Shown: positions 1 through 6,432 of the stretch, in pieces
Numbering within the stretch: the stretch's first letter is position 1
How the letters are laid out: the number at the start of each line of letters is the position of its first letter
DNA from: DASQFY01 sp036397815
GTDB lineage: Bacteria; Chloroflexota; Limnocylindria; QHBO01
Direction: 5' to 3'
NCBI GenBank assembly: GCA_036397815.1
Contig: DASWIE010000027.1
Location: 1-8,141, forward strand
Length of the DNA: 8,141 nucleotides
Program-made: the position numbers and the translations under genes
Notes under the pieces: model-generated
The model's input: only the letters and a program-made list of their open reading frames with translations
Told to the model about the DNA's origin: nothing
Databases searched by the model: none

Positions 1-2
1 CA

Positions 3-319
3 AGCTGTGGCGGTGCGCCGTGCGGATGCACTGGCCTTGCTGCCCGAGCATTCGATCAGCTCATCACCAAGACGACCCTGCGCCCGGGCGGGCGGATCGG
101 GATCAGCGACATCGTGGCCGAAGACGCGCTCACTCCGTAACCGACGGGATGCACAGCGGCATCATCAAAGCCACCAAGCCGATGTCGGCCGAGCCCGTGG
201 TTGCGCCCACTTCGAGCCCGCGCGAGGTCGCGCTGGCATCGCCCGGCTGCTGCGGCGCGGACGGAGGCTGCTGCCAGCGTCCCGTTTGGGCCCTGCTGCC
301 ACCAGGAGTGGCATTCTGA
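3..319 (+). pseudogene. Arsenite methyltransferase (ArsM-like) 3' remnant, frameshifted and internally deleted
   Basis: This looks like the broken 3' end of a SAM-dependent arsenite methyltransferase. From base 3 one frame reads FDQLITKTTLRPGGRIGISD followed by IVAEDALTP and stops at 138-140. It matches the 'LRPGGR-x-x-x-SD-hydrophobic' segment of ArsM-type methyltransferases. From base 137 a second frame continues with VTDGMHSGIIKATKP, which resembles the C-terminal 'DGMHSAIVRATKP' segment of the same family. In intact proteins these two blocks are, from memory, some forty to fifty residues apart; here they abut, so an internal deletion plus a frame change is inferred. A Cys-rich tail, GCCGADGGCCQ (245-277), follows, as in many ArsM proteins, but it partly overlaps repeat element A. 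The frame ends at TGA 317-319 inside the first palindrome. The 5' part lies outside the window, and the first 40 bases also look rearranged. Most likely non-functional; an assembly error is an alternative. Confidence 0.6.
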
Positions 320-457
320 CCACCGAACCGCGGAAGGTGGCGCGCCCAGGCCCACTCCTCGGTCGTTCGGCCACCAGGAGTGGCATCCTGACCACCGAAC
401 CCGGCTTCTGCGGCGGGTCCACACTCGCTCGATGGTCGTAACGCCACCAGGAGTGGC
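260..457 (+). repeat. Composite palindromic repeat element, copy A
   Basis: It has a lead segment (260-297) and three copies of the palindrome GCCACCAGGAGTGGC at 298-312, 370-384 and 443-457, spaced 72 and 73 bp. Each forms a hairpin with a 5-bp stem and a CAGGA loop. Around the second palindrome an outer GGTC/GACC pair sits exactly five bases beyond each inner arm, giving a two-tier stem with a symmetrical internal loop; the third has GGTC/GGCC, still pairable by a wobble. The inter-palindrome segments match those of copy B in the same order; for instance the 20 bases before the last palindrome, ending CTCGCTCGATGGTCGTAAC, are almost identical to copy B. It overlaps the end of the arsM-like remnant and lies upstream of the LLM gene. 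The family is not recognised; it behaves like a REP/BIME-type extragenic palindrome cluster. No transposase is encoded nearby. Confidence 0.85.
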
Positions 458-484
458 ATTCGGGCCGAACCGGGCAACTCTTAC

Positions 485-501
485 CGCCACCAGCTGGTGA
501 T
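485..501 (+). repeat. Left 17-bp direct repeat flanking the LLM gene
   Basis: CGCCACCAGCTGGTGAT, 16 of 17 bases identical to 1501-1517 (CGCCACAAGCTGGTGAT). Similarity continues loosely for about 12 more bases on both sides (ACACGATCGC here, TGACGATTGC there). Bases 488-499 form a perfect 12-bp palindrome CACCAGCTGGTG in this copy only. It lies between repeat element A and the LLM start codon, so it could be a cassette boundary, part of the repeat family, or a regulator site. Confidence 0.6.
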
Positions 502-537
502 TCGACACGATCGCGCCCAATCCGCGACTATTCCCCC

Positions 538-1500
538 ATGAGTTCCACGACCCCCTTCTTCGGCTACCACATGCCCAGCTTCAGCTACCCCGGCGTGGCC
601 GACGAGGCCCGCTTCGACCACCTCGTCGAGCTCGTCCAGGCGGCGGAGGCCGCCGGCTTCGACATGGTCACGACCATGGACCACTTCTACCAGATAGCTC
701 CGGTCGGGCCGGAGGAAGAGCCGATGCTGGAGGCCTACACCACCCTCGGTGCCCTCGCCGCGCGCACCAGCCGCGTCAAGCTTGGCGCCATGGTCAGCGG
801 GGTGACCTACCGCAACCCGGCGCTGCTGGCCAAGGCAGTCACCACCCTCGACCTCATCTCGGGAGGTCGCGCGATCCTGGGCCTGGGCGCGGCCTGGAAC
901 GAGTCGGAGCATCGTGGCTACGGCTTCGAATTTCCTTCGATTGGCGAGCGCCTTGACCGGCTCGACGAGGCACTCCGCGTCTGCAGGCTGATGTTCACGG
1001 AGGAGCGCCCGAGCTTCGAGGGGCGCTTCTACCGCATCGACCGCGCCCTGAACCGCCCGCGCCCCCTCCAGCCGGGTGGCCCGCAGATCCTGGTGGGCGG
1101 CAGCGGGGAGCGCCGGACCCTCCGTCTGGTGGCGCGCTACGCGGACATGTCGAACTGGTGGGGCACGCTCGACGAGCTCAAGCACTACAGCGAGGTGCTC
1201 GACCGCCATTGCGAAGCCGAGGGCCGCGATCCCTCGACCATCAAGCGCACGATCATGTCGCCGGTGGTGCTGATCGCGCACGAGCAGGAGCGGGCAGCGG
1301 CGCTGGAGCGTATCTCGCCGGAGCGTCGCACCCAGCAGACGCCTGCCACGCCCGCGGAGGCGGTCGAGCGACTCCAGCCCTATCTCGAGGCGGGCTTCAC
1401 CGGCTTCATCTTCCGCAACCCCACCTTGCTGACGACCGATGCCATCGGTCTGGCGGCCGAGCTGATCGGCCAGGTCAGGGGCCAGCCCGCGATCGCGTAG
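538..1500 (+). CDS. LLM-class (F420- or FMN-dependent) flavin oxidoreductase
   Basis: A 320-residue protein of the bacterial luciferase-like monooxygenase superfamily, most like the F420-dependent subgroup annotated in actinobacteria and Chloroflexota (Rv1855c-type). Such enzymes form a TIM barrel and transfer hydride between F420H2 or FMNH2 and an unknown small substrate in the cytoplasm. Visible family blocks are: N-terminal strand FGYHMPSFSYPG, 'AAEAAGFDMVTTMDHFYQ' (residues about 36-53), 'RTSRVKLGAMVSGVTYRNPALLAK' (76-99), 'SGGRAILGLGAAWNESEHRGYG' (108-129), the 'GERLDRLDEALRV' helix, 'GGPQILVGGSGERRTLRLVARYADMSNWW' and a closing barrel helix with 'EAGFTGFIF'. Length and block order look complete. 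No Shine-Dalgarno precedes ATG 538; GACTAT at 526-531, six bases before the ATG, could be a weak -10 for a leaderless message. The gene stands alone between two repeat elements. Which cofactor it uses cannot be settled from sequence alone. Confidence 0.9.
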   Translation: MSSTTPFFGYHMPSFSYPGVADEARFDHLVELVQAAEAAGFDMVTTMDHFYQIAPVGPEEEPMLEAYTTLGALAARTSRVKLGAMVSGVTYRNPALLAKAVTTLDLISGGRAILGLGAAWNESEHRGYGFEFPSIGERLDRLDEALRVCRLMFTEERPSFEGRFYRIDRALNRPRPLQPGGPQILVGGSGERRTLRLVARYADMSNWWGTLDELKHYSEVLDRHCEAEGRDPSTIKRTIMSPVVLIAHEQERAAALERISPERRTQQTPATPAEAVERLQPYLEAGFTGFIFRNPTLLTTDAIGLAAELIGQVRGQPAIA

Positions 1501-1517
1501 CGCCACAAGCTGGTGAT
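1501..1517 (+). repeat. Right 17-bp direct repeat flanking the LLM gene
   Basis: CGCCACAAGCTGGTGAT begins at the base directly after the TAG stop of the LLM gene and is a one-mismatch copy of 485-501 in the same orientation. Here the mismatch breaks the AGCTGGTG palindrome. It precedes the lead segment of repeat element B. The two copies frame an interval of about 1 kb holding only the LLM gene. Confidence 0.6.
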
Positions 1518-1553
1518 GTTCGTGACGATTGCCGACGACTCGGTTGGCGCGGC

Positions 1554-1749
1554 GACCGAGGCTGCTTCCAGGGTCCGTCTTGGCGCCGCTGCCACCAGGA
1601 GTGGCGTTATGACGACCGGAGCACCGCAGGGCGCGCTTCTGGGCCACTTCCATGGTCGTCCGGCCACCAGGAGTGGCGGAATGACCGCCAAAACGGCATT
1701 CGCGGCTTCCCAGCACTCGCTCGATGGTCGTAATGCCACCAGGGGTGGC
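1554..1749 (+). repeat. Composite palindromic repeat element, copy B
   Basis: Second copy of the element seen at 260-457, in the same orientation. The lead (1554-1590) matches the copy A lead at roughly four of five positions. Palindromes lie at 1591-1605, 1663-1677 (both GCCACCAGGAGTGGC) and 1735-1749 (GCCACCAGGGGTGGC, one loop change), spaced exactly 72 bp. The middle palindrome has the outer GGTC/GACC pair five bases from each inner arm, as in copy A, while the unpaired bases between differ (GTCCG/GGAAT here, GTTCG/ATCCT in A). Variation in the internal loop with conservation of both stems suggests selection on structure. The 291-base gap 1501-1790 holds nothing else apart from the flanking direct repeat and a 15-bp tandem repeat; no convincing coding frame was found. 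Confidence 0.85.
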
Positions 1750-1755
1750 ACTCCC

Positions 1756-1785
1756 GACTCGCGCCGAGCCGACTCGCGCCGAGCC
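1756..1785 (+). repeat. Tandem 15-bp duplication next to repeat element B
   Basis: GACTCGCGCCGAGCC occurs twice head to tail (1756-1770 and 1771-1785), perfect copies, six bases after the last palindrome of element B and six bases before the stop codon of the membrane protein on the minus strand. Likely a replication-slippage duplication; it could also shape the 3' end of that transcript. Confidence 0.8.
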
Positions 1786-1790
1786 GGCGC

Positions 1791-2207
1791 TCACCGGTGG
1801 CGGCGGCGACGTCCAGCGGGTGTGGGCTTGGCCCGCTCACGCGTCTCGCGACGCGGCGGCGGCACGAAGCGCTGACGGCGGATCTCGTCGTTCATGTCGG
1901 CGATGATCGGCGGGAACTTGACGAACGCGGCCCAGGCGGCAACCGCCATCCCGGGCAGCACGATCAGCAGCAGCATCAGCAGCGGCACGTGGATGACGAC
2001 GAGCAGCGGCACGATCCCCCAGGTCACGATCATCGCCCAGAAGACCCACTCGTGGAGCGACAGGATCGCCGGATAGCGGCGGTATCGGCGCTGCGCGGCG
2101 CTGTACACGAAGATGCTGCCAGCCAGGATCACGAGCGCACCAACCCACATCAGGGTGAACAGGTCGGGGAAGCCGATCGGGGTGAAGGGCTCGAACAGGA
2201 CGTTCAT
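1791..2207 (-). CDS. Small three-helix membrane protein with basic C-terminal tail
   Basis: A 138-residue protein of no recognised family. Three hydrophobic segments are visible, at about residues 17-36 (LFTLMWVGALVILAGSIFVY), 52-72 (HEWVFWAMIVTWGIVPLLVVI) and 75-96. An Arg-rich loop (QRRYRRYP, 39-46) follows the first helix, so by the positive-inside rule that loop is cytoplasmic. A soluble tail after residue 100 begins PPIIADMNDEIRRQRF and ends in a strongly basic stretch of Arg and Pro (about 116-138), which could contact nucleic acid or phospholipid heads. The start at 2205-2207 is supported by a promoter-like TGCTAGACT nine bases upstream, leaving little or no leader; no Shine-Dalgarno is seen. 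The stop lies at the edge of a repeat-rich gap. Transcribed in the same direction as the M28 peptidase gene upstream of it but separated by 204 bases, so probably its own unit. Confidence 0.75.
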   Translation of the reverse strand: MNVLFEPFTPIGFPDLFTLMWVGALVILAGSIFVYSAAQRRYRRYPAILSLHEWVFWAMIVTWGIVPLLVVIHVPLLMLLLIVLPGMAVAAWAAFVKFPPIIADMNDEIRRQRFVPPPRRETRERAKPTPAGRRRRHR

Positions 2208-2411
2208 CGGCCCGGGAGTCTAGCAGACGCCAGACCGATGTCTCCGCCCCGGCGCCATTGCAAGGTGAGCGCCCATGGATCTCGGCATCGTCCTCACGGG
2301 TTGCTGGCACATCCGCCGTCGCCTGGGCGAGGACGAGCCGCGCCGCCCTGGTCAGGCACTGATGCCGGCTACGCCCTGCTGGGCTCCATCCTCTAAGGCA
2401 GGTTCGATGGT
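2208..2411. other. 204-base intergenic gap with no identified gene
   Basis: Between the membrane protein start and the M28 peptidase stop. Apart from the promoter motif at 2217-2225 no coding region with family similarity, RNA gene or strong hairpin was seen. No obvious terminator follows the peptidase stop. Confidence 0.4.
2217..2225 (-). promoter_or_regulatory. Extended -10 promoter motif TGCTAGACT for the membrane protein gene
   Basis: On the minus strand TGCTAGACT fits an extended -10 (TGnTAnnnT) with its last base nine bases before ATG 2207, which would place the start of transcription only a few bases before the start codon. A weak -35 candidate, GAGACA, lies about 19 bases upstream of the TAGACT hexamer. 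The identical string followed by CC recurs at 7158-7166 before another minus-strand gene. Confidence 0.5.
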
Positions 2412-3485
2412 TCAGCGCGGAAACTCGCCGGCCAGTCGCTCGACAGCCAGGACCGTGGCCGCAGTGACGTCCGCCAGTGTCTCGTAGTCGAGGGTCGCCG
2501 GCAGGTCGCTGGGACGGTGGTAGTTGGGGTTGCGAAACTCGGCGGTGTTCGTCACGTGGATGGCCGGCAGCCCCGCGTCCCAGAAGCGCCGGTGATCGCT
2601 GCGCGAGAAGTTCCGCGCCACGGGGAGGGCGAGCGCGAGCAATGGCCCGACGACCGGCAGGTCGGCGGGATCGCGCAGCATGAAGATTCGCTCGCGGCCC
2701 AGAAGTGCCGCCGCACATTCGGCCCATACGCGGGCCAGGCCCGCTGATCGGCGCCGGTGAATGGCGACCACCCCGTCCCCGGCGAAGTCGCGGTCCCGCA
2801 GCCGCGCCAACTGCGCGGGGTAGAGAAGGCCGATCCCTCGAGGCACACGCTGCGTCCCCGGGCGAGCGTCCATGAACCCGATCGGGTCGAAGACGATGGC
2901 GCCGCGGACGCGGTGCCGGGCCTGCAGCCAGCGGACCAGCTCGCGTGAGCCGATGAGGCCGATCTCCTCGAAGTCCGGCGCCGCCAGGACGACCGTGCGC
3001 CGAAGTGGCTGCCGGGCGAGCAGCCGCGCCGCCTCGATCAACACCGCGACGCCCGCGCCGTTGTCATCCGCGCCCGGCGAGCTCCGAACCGTGTCGTGAT
3101 GTGCGACGACAACGATGGCATCGGTCTCGCGGCCCGCCCTGGTGGCGATGAGGTTGGCTCCGCGGAGCCGTGCGTAGCGCGTGGCGCGCTTTCCCGGCCG
3201 GTCGCCGCTCGGTCGATCCCGCACGCCCCAGACGCCGCGTAGATCGAGCTCCTGGCGCGCGACGCTCCACCCAGCAGCGAGCCAGGCTTCGGTGATCAGC
3301 GCATCTGCCTCGGCCATGGCCTCGGCGGCCTGGAGCCGGTTGCGGGGCCCGGGGAGCGACTCGACCAGCGCACGCAGCCGCCCCGGCGCAACCTGGGCCC
3401 GGATTTCCCTCGCGGCCGCGAGGAGCTCAGCATCCGGATCCGGATACGCAAGCTCATTCGTTCCCAATCCGAAGAGGACTGCCAC
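2412..3485 (-). CDS. M28-family zinc metallopeptidase (aminopeptidase-like)
   Basis: A 357-residue protein with the complete two-zinc site of peptidase family M28. Counting from the chosen start, the ligands are H129 in AHHDTV (with the supporting D131), bridging D141 in PGADDNGAG, catalytic E173 and ligand E174 in DFEEIGLIGS, D200 in IVFDPIGF, and H323 in NPNYHRPSDLP. These align with the His-Asp-Glu-Asp-His set of Streptomyces griseus aminopeptidase. It would hydrolyse N-terminal residues from peptides; substrate unknown. No signal peptide is visible at this start, so it is probably cytoplasmic, unlike many secreted M28 enzymes. GTG 3485 was chosen because the frame upstream (to ATG 3611) is low-complexity Arg/Gly/Pro sequence, and because TACAGT lies eight bases before the GTG. 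Later starts are possible, since residues 1-30 are not family-diagnostic. Divergent from the hydrolase-TIR gene across 198 bases. Confidence 0.88.
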   Translation of the reverse strand: MAVLFGLGTNELAYPDPDAELLAAAREIRAQVAPGRLRALVESLPGPRNRLQAAEAMAEADALITEAWLAAGWSVARQELDLRGVWGVRDRPSGDRPGKRATRYARLRGANLIATRAGRETDAIVVVAHHDTVRSSPGADDNGAGVAVLIEAARLLARQPLRRTVVLAAPDFEEIGLIGSRELVRWLQARHRVRGAIVFDPIGFMDARPGTQRVPRGIGLLYPAQLARLRDRDFAGDGVVAIHRRRSAGLARVWAECAAALLGRERIFMLRDPADLPVVGPLLALALPVARNFSRSDHRRFWDAGLPAIHVTNTAEFRNPNYHRPSDLPATLDYETLADVTAATVLAVERLAGEFPR

Positions 3486-3493
3486 CCAGCGAG

Positions 3494-3499
3494 ACTGTA
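3494..3499 (-). promoter_or_regulatory. Possible -10 hexamer TACAGT for the M28 peptidase gene
   Basis: TACAGT on the minus strand, with TG directly before it, sits eight bases upstream of the proposed GTG start, the same near-leaderless geometry as the TAGACT box at 2217-2225. No convincing -35 was found and the GTG has no Shine-Dalgarno. Confidence 0.3.
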
Positions 3500-3646
3500 C
3501 AGGCGCGCGTCCGGGACACCCGCACCAAGTACGTGCCGGGCCTGGCGCATGCCTCGACCCGGCGCCCTTGATTCTACGCGCCTCCGCCCGACGCTCCCGA
3601 ACGCACGCCAACTGCCTCCCGCTGCTCCCATAGAGGGTGATTCGGC

Positions 3647-3652
3647 TACGAT
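3647..3652 (+). promoter_or_regulatory. Possible -10 hexamer TACGAT for the hydrolase-TIR gene
   Basis: TACGAT lies 31 bases before ATG 3684, room for a short leader containing the ribosome binding site at 3673-3677. No good -35 is seen, so support is weak. Confidence 0.25.
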
Positions 3653-3672
3653 CCTGTCCTTACCTCATGCGC

Positions 3673-3677
3673 GAAGG
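3673..3677 (+). promoter_or_regulatory. Ribosome binding site deciding the start of the hydrolase-TIR gene
   Basis: GAAGG six bases before ATG 3684. It favours this ATG over the in-frame upstream extension to 3549, whose translation does not resemble the family; the family-like sequence begins at RYARTSDGVAIAY, residues 6-18 from ATG 3684. Confidence 0.6.
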
Positions 3678-3683
3678 CACCGT

Positions 3684-5018
3684 ATGGAACCGAGCCTCAG
3701 GTACGCGCGCACGAGCGATGGAGTCGCCATCGCCTACACCCTGACGGGCGAGGGACCGGCGCTGGTCTGGCTGCCGCCGGTCCCACTCAGCAACGTGTTC
3801 GGTCAATGGCGCGTGCCGCGCTTTCGAGACGCGTATGAGCGGCTCGGACAGCACGTGCAGCTCGTGCTGTACGACGGTCGCGGCACGGGCCACTCGCAAC
3901 GGGATGTCGACGACTTCAGCCTGGAGGCGATGCTCCGCGATCTGGACTCTGTCGTCGCTCACGCGAGGCTCGAGACGTTCGCGCTTCTCGGGTACTACTC
4001 GTCATCCGTGACCGCCATCGCCTACGCCGCGCGCCATCCGAAGCGGGTCACCAAACTCATTCTGTTTGGCGGCACCCAGCGACTGCTGGACGCCATGAGC
4101 CCGACGGAATCGCAGGCCTTGGTGACGCTGATCGATCGCGACTGGGACCTCTTCGTCGACTCCGCCGCGCACGCCTGGATGGGCTGGTCGGTCGGCGGCG
4201 AGGAAGGGCGATTGGTGGCCGATGCGTTCCGGACCGCAACGACCCCGACCGCGGCCCGCGCCATGATCAACGCCGCGCGCGACATGGATGTCTCCGCCGA
4301 GGTCGGATCGGTCCATACTCCCGCGCTTGTAGTGCATCGCCAGGGAGAACGGCAGATCCCGCTGGAGGTCTCGGAGCAGCTGGCACAGGCCCTGCCTGAG
4401 GGTCGCCTGCTCCGTCTCGAGGGCACATCAGCCGGCCTCTTCCTCGAGAATCCGGATGCCGACATCGCCGTCCTGCTGGACTTCCTCACCGGCGAGGCGG
4501 AAAGCGGCGCGGAGAGCACGCGAGGCGTGTTCATCAGCTGCTCCGAACGGCAGAAAGAGGCACTCGGACGGCCGTTCAAGGCGCTCCTCGTTGAGCATGG
4601 GCTCCGGGCCTTCATCGTCTCGGATGAGCCGCGTCCGGAGGGCGCCTGGACGGCGGAGGAGAAGGTGGACGCCTACCTCGCGCGTTCCGACGCGGTGGTC
4701 GTGTTCGCCACGGGCGACCTCGAGGCCGGCGCGGACCGGTACACCCGGCCGAACATCGGCGACGAGATCGGGCGAGCGAGGGCGCAGCCGCAACTCCGCA
4801 ACCGCGTCTGTGTCGTGAAGGAGCACGGCGTGATACTGCCCACCAACATCGACCCGGCGTACGAGTCGCTGGATCTGGCTCATCCCGAGGACGGCTTCCG
4901 GCGGGCGCTGGCCCAGCTCGGCGAGTGGGGGCTCGGCGTCGATCGGCTGGTCGAAGCGCCAGCCGGAGCCGCGCAGCCTTCCCCGGCCCCGCCCGCGGAG
5001 CGAGCGCCGAAGTCGTAA
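3684..5018 (+). CDS. Alpha/beta-hydrolase-fold (triad lost) fused to C-terminal TIR-like domain
   Basis: A 444-residue two-domain protein. Residues 1-270 are an alpha/beta-hydrolase fold of the type also found at the N-terminus of bacterial adenylate cyclases and LuxR-type regulators: RYARTSDGVAIAY (6-18), LVLYDGRGTGHS (60-71), YAARHPKRVTKLILFGG (114-130) and LDFLTG (265-270). The nucleophile elbow, normally GxSxG, reads G103-Y-Y-S-S, placing Tyr105 at the serine position. The usual acid Asp reads Glu222 (HRQGERQIP), and the usual 'GxxH' near 247-251 reads GTSAG with no His. All three catalytic positions therefore appear replaced, and a sensor or binding role is inferred. Residues 280-416 are TIR-like: strand GVFISCS (281-287), SDAVVVFATGD (335-345) and RPNIGDEIG (355-363), which fits the N-[IV]-x-x-E-[LI]-G motif of TIR-like nucleotide-binding proteins and makes Glu361 the candidate catalytic residue, then RVCVVKEHGVILPTNID (374-390). 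The last 25 residues are an Ala/Pro linker. Such domains cleave NAD or bind nucleotides. Convergent with the next gene, ten bases between stops. Confidence 0.8.
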   Translation: MEPSLRYARTSDGVAIAYTLTGEGPALVWLPPVPLSNVFGQWRVPRFRDAYERLGQHVQLVLYDGRGTGHSQRDVDDFSLEAMLRDLDSVVAHARLETFALLGYYSSSVTAIAYAARHPKRVTKLILFGGTQRLLDAMSPTESQALVTLIDRDWDLFVDSAAHAWMGWSVGGEEGRLVADAFRTATTPTAARAMINAARDMDVSAEVGSVHTPALVVHRQGERQIPLEVSEQLAQALPEGRLLRLEGTSAGLFLENPDADIAVLLDFLTGEAESGAESTRGVFISCSERQKEALGRPFKALLVEHGLRAFIVSDEPRPEGAWTAEEKVDAYLARSDAVVVFATGDLEAGADRYTRPNIGDEIGRARAQPQLRNRVCVVKEHGVILPTNIDPAYESLDLAHPEDGFRRALAQLGEWGLGVDRLVEAPAGAAQPSPAPPAERAPKS

Positions 5019-5028
5019 GCAGGCCAGC

Positions 5029-6432
5029 TCAGTTGCCGAAGCTGATGGCGCCCACTTCGGAGGCATGAACGACCCCGCCGTTGGCGGAGGTGCCGAAGGC
5101 GACGAACCCGTAGGTTCCCGCCTGGGGGATCGGGACGCTCACGACCCAGACCTGCCTGCCGCCAAGGGTGACCGCCACAGGCTCCACCTGCAGCACCGGT
5201 CCGACAGGCGCGGAGCCATCGGCAGGCCAGTACGAGAAGGTGGGTTCCACGTCGGAGGCGGGAGCTGAGAAGATCACGGTCGAGACTGAGGGCCGCACGA
5301 CTCCAGGCTGCGGCGCATCGACGTAGAGGAGCTCCAGCGGCGCTCCGCCAGCGGGCGGAAGGAAGGCGAGGTCCGATTCTCGAGGCTGGTAGATGGCCGG
5401 CAAGCCGGCCGGGCATTCTGCCGGCGTCGGCGCTTCCAGGCAGAACTGCAGGAAGGGCTCGATCCGCAGGCCACCGCTCACCGCCTCAACGACGACAAGC
5501 GGGGAAGCCTCGGGTGGCGGGCTCGCCGGCTGGTCCCCAATGGACAGCTCAAGCGACCCACCGCTTCCCGGCGCCGATGGATTCACCCCACCCGCGAACG
5601 CCCAGACCGCCAGGATGCTCCCCCCGCCGAAATCCAGCGCAGGACGGTCGACGATCTCCGCCGGCCACCAGTCCCCGTGGTATCCCTGCCACGGCAGCCC
5701 CATCGGATCCATCACGTAATACTCAGCCGCGCCAGTCGAGCTGCCCGCTCGGAAGCCGTCGATGTAGAGCGCGTGCGAACCGGCATAGTCGGCCTGCTGG
5801 CGCTGTGCGGCGGGCAGGTCGCCGTAGTTCAGGGCAACGACCGCGCCCGCGCCCGACGCGAGGAGCTCGCGCAGGTCCTCCGACGACAGGTCGCCTCCCG
5901 AGAAGGGCACGTCCCAGCGATCGGCCAGCGCCTCGATGAGGCCCGCGAGCGACGAGCCACCCTCCTGATCCGCCTCGAGTGACCGGAGCTGGCTTGCGGT
6001 GGTGAGGATCCCAAACGCCAGTCGGGCCAGCATCGCGCCTGCAGCAGGGACGGCATTGACCCCCTGCAATGGCCCCCCGTCGAACTGCGTGATGTGGTCA
6101 ACCCGCGGAATACCGGCGGGAGTCAGGGACCACCACGGCGCGGCCTCGAGCCGCCCAGGTAGATCGTCCTTGTCGAACGACACGAGCTGGATGAGCTGGT
6201 CGCTGGGCGGTGGACCGAGTGGCGTCCCTGGCTCATCGGGATCGGTGACAACTCGGAATCCAGCCGCCACCTCGTCGCTCGTGAACGATGCCTCAGGCTG
6301 GGTTGCCGCCGGCGACTTGGGGGCAGGGATGATGACGTACACCGCACCGTAGGTGATCGCGGCGCCGACAACCAGCGATGCGGCAAAGATCACGAAGGTT
6401 GCGGCAAGGACTGAGCGCGGCCTGGTGGTCAT
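5029..6432 (-). CDS. Membrane-anchored C39-peptidase-like protein lacking the nucleophile Cys
   Basis: A 467-residue protein with an N-terminal membrane anchor (about 8-36, hydrophobic after TTRPRS) and a large outside region. Residues about 110-265 look like a C39-like papain-fold domain: HITQFDGGPLQGVNAVPAAGAM (113-134), LRELLASGAGAVVALNYGDLP (187-207), GSHALYIDGF (218-227) and YYVMDPMG (238-245), then WWPAEIV. His220 and Asp242 fit the usual catalytic His and Asp. The block normally 'N-C-G-P-x-x-x-A-M' reads N126-A-V-P-A-A-G-A-M, so the cysteine is Ala127 and the following Gly is Val. Proteolysis is therefore unlikely; peptide binding is inferred. Two further beta-rich parts follow (310-380 with Cys331 and Cys340, and 380-467), of unknown family. 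ATG 6430-6432 overlaps the stop of the upstream gene (ATGA), implying translational coupling. The C39 assignment is by motif only and moderately sure. Confidence 0.7.
   Translation of the reverse strand: MTTRPRSVLAATFVIFAASLVVGAAITYGAVYVIIPAPKSPAATQPEASFTSDEVAAGFRVVTDPDEPGTPLGPPPSDQLIQLVSFDKDDLPGRLEAAPWWSLTPAGIPRVDHITQFDGGPLQGVNAVPAAGAMLARLAFGILTTASQLRSLEADQEGGSSLAGLIEALADRWDVPFSGGDLSSEDLRELLASGAGAVVALNYGDLPAAQRQQADYAGSHALYIDGFRAGSSTGAAEYYVMDPMGLPWQGYHGDWWPAEIVDRPALDFGGGSILAVWAFAGGVNPSAPGSGGSLELSIGDQPASPPPEASPLVVVEAVSGGLRIEPFLQFCLEAPTPAECPAGLPAIYQPRESDLAFLPPAGGAPLELLYVDAPQPGVVRPSVSTVIFSAPASDVEPTFSYWPADGSAPVGPVLQVEPVAVTLGGRQVWVVSVPIPQAGTYGFVAFGTSANGGVVHASEVGAISFGN

Noticed and set aside
260..537. 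Insertion sequence with terminal inverted repeats
   Set aside because: The palindromes are internal and regular, there is no transposase frame, and no target-site duplication fits the element ends.
298..1749. CRISPR array from regularly spaced repeats
   Set aside because: Only 15 bases are strictly repeated, the 57-58-base spacers resemble each other between clusters instead of being unique, and no cas gene is present.
481..1794. Long open frame on the minus strand opposite the LLM gene
   Set aside because: Its translation is Arg/Gly/His-rich without family similarity and runs antisense through a well-conserved enzyme and both flanking repeats; a by-product of high GC.
1837..2727. Minus-strand open frame spanning the gap between the peptidase and the membrane protein
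   Set aside because: It is an out-of-frame reading through two real genes, Arg/Pro-rich and without family similarity.
3486..3611. N-terminal extension of the M28 peptidase to an ATG at 3611
   Set aside because: The extra 42 residues are Arg/Gly/Pro-rich low-complexity sequence with no signal peptide, and would overlap the promoter region of the divergent gene.
3549..3683. Upstream extension of the hydrolase-TIR gene to an ATG at 3549
   Set aside because: The extra 45 residues do not resemble the hydrolase family and have no ribosome binding site, whereas ATG 3684 has GAAGG at good spacing.
5019..5028. Bidirectional terminator between the convergent genes
   Set aside because: Only ten bases separate the stops and no inverted repeat with a usable stem is seen there.
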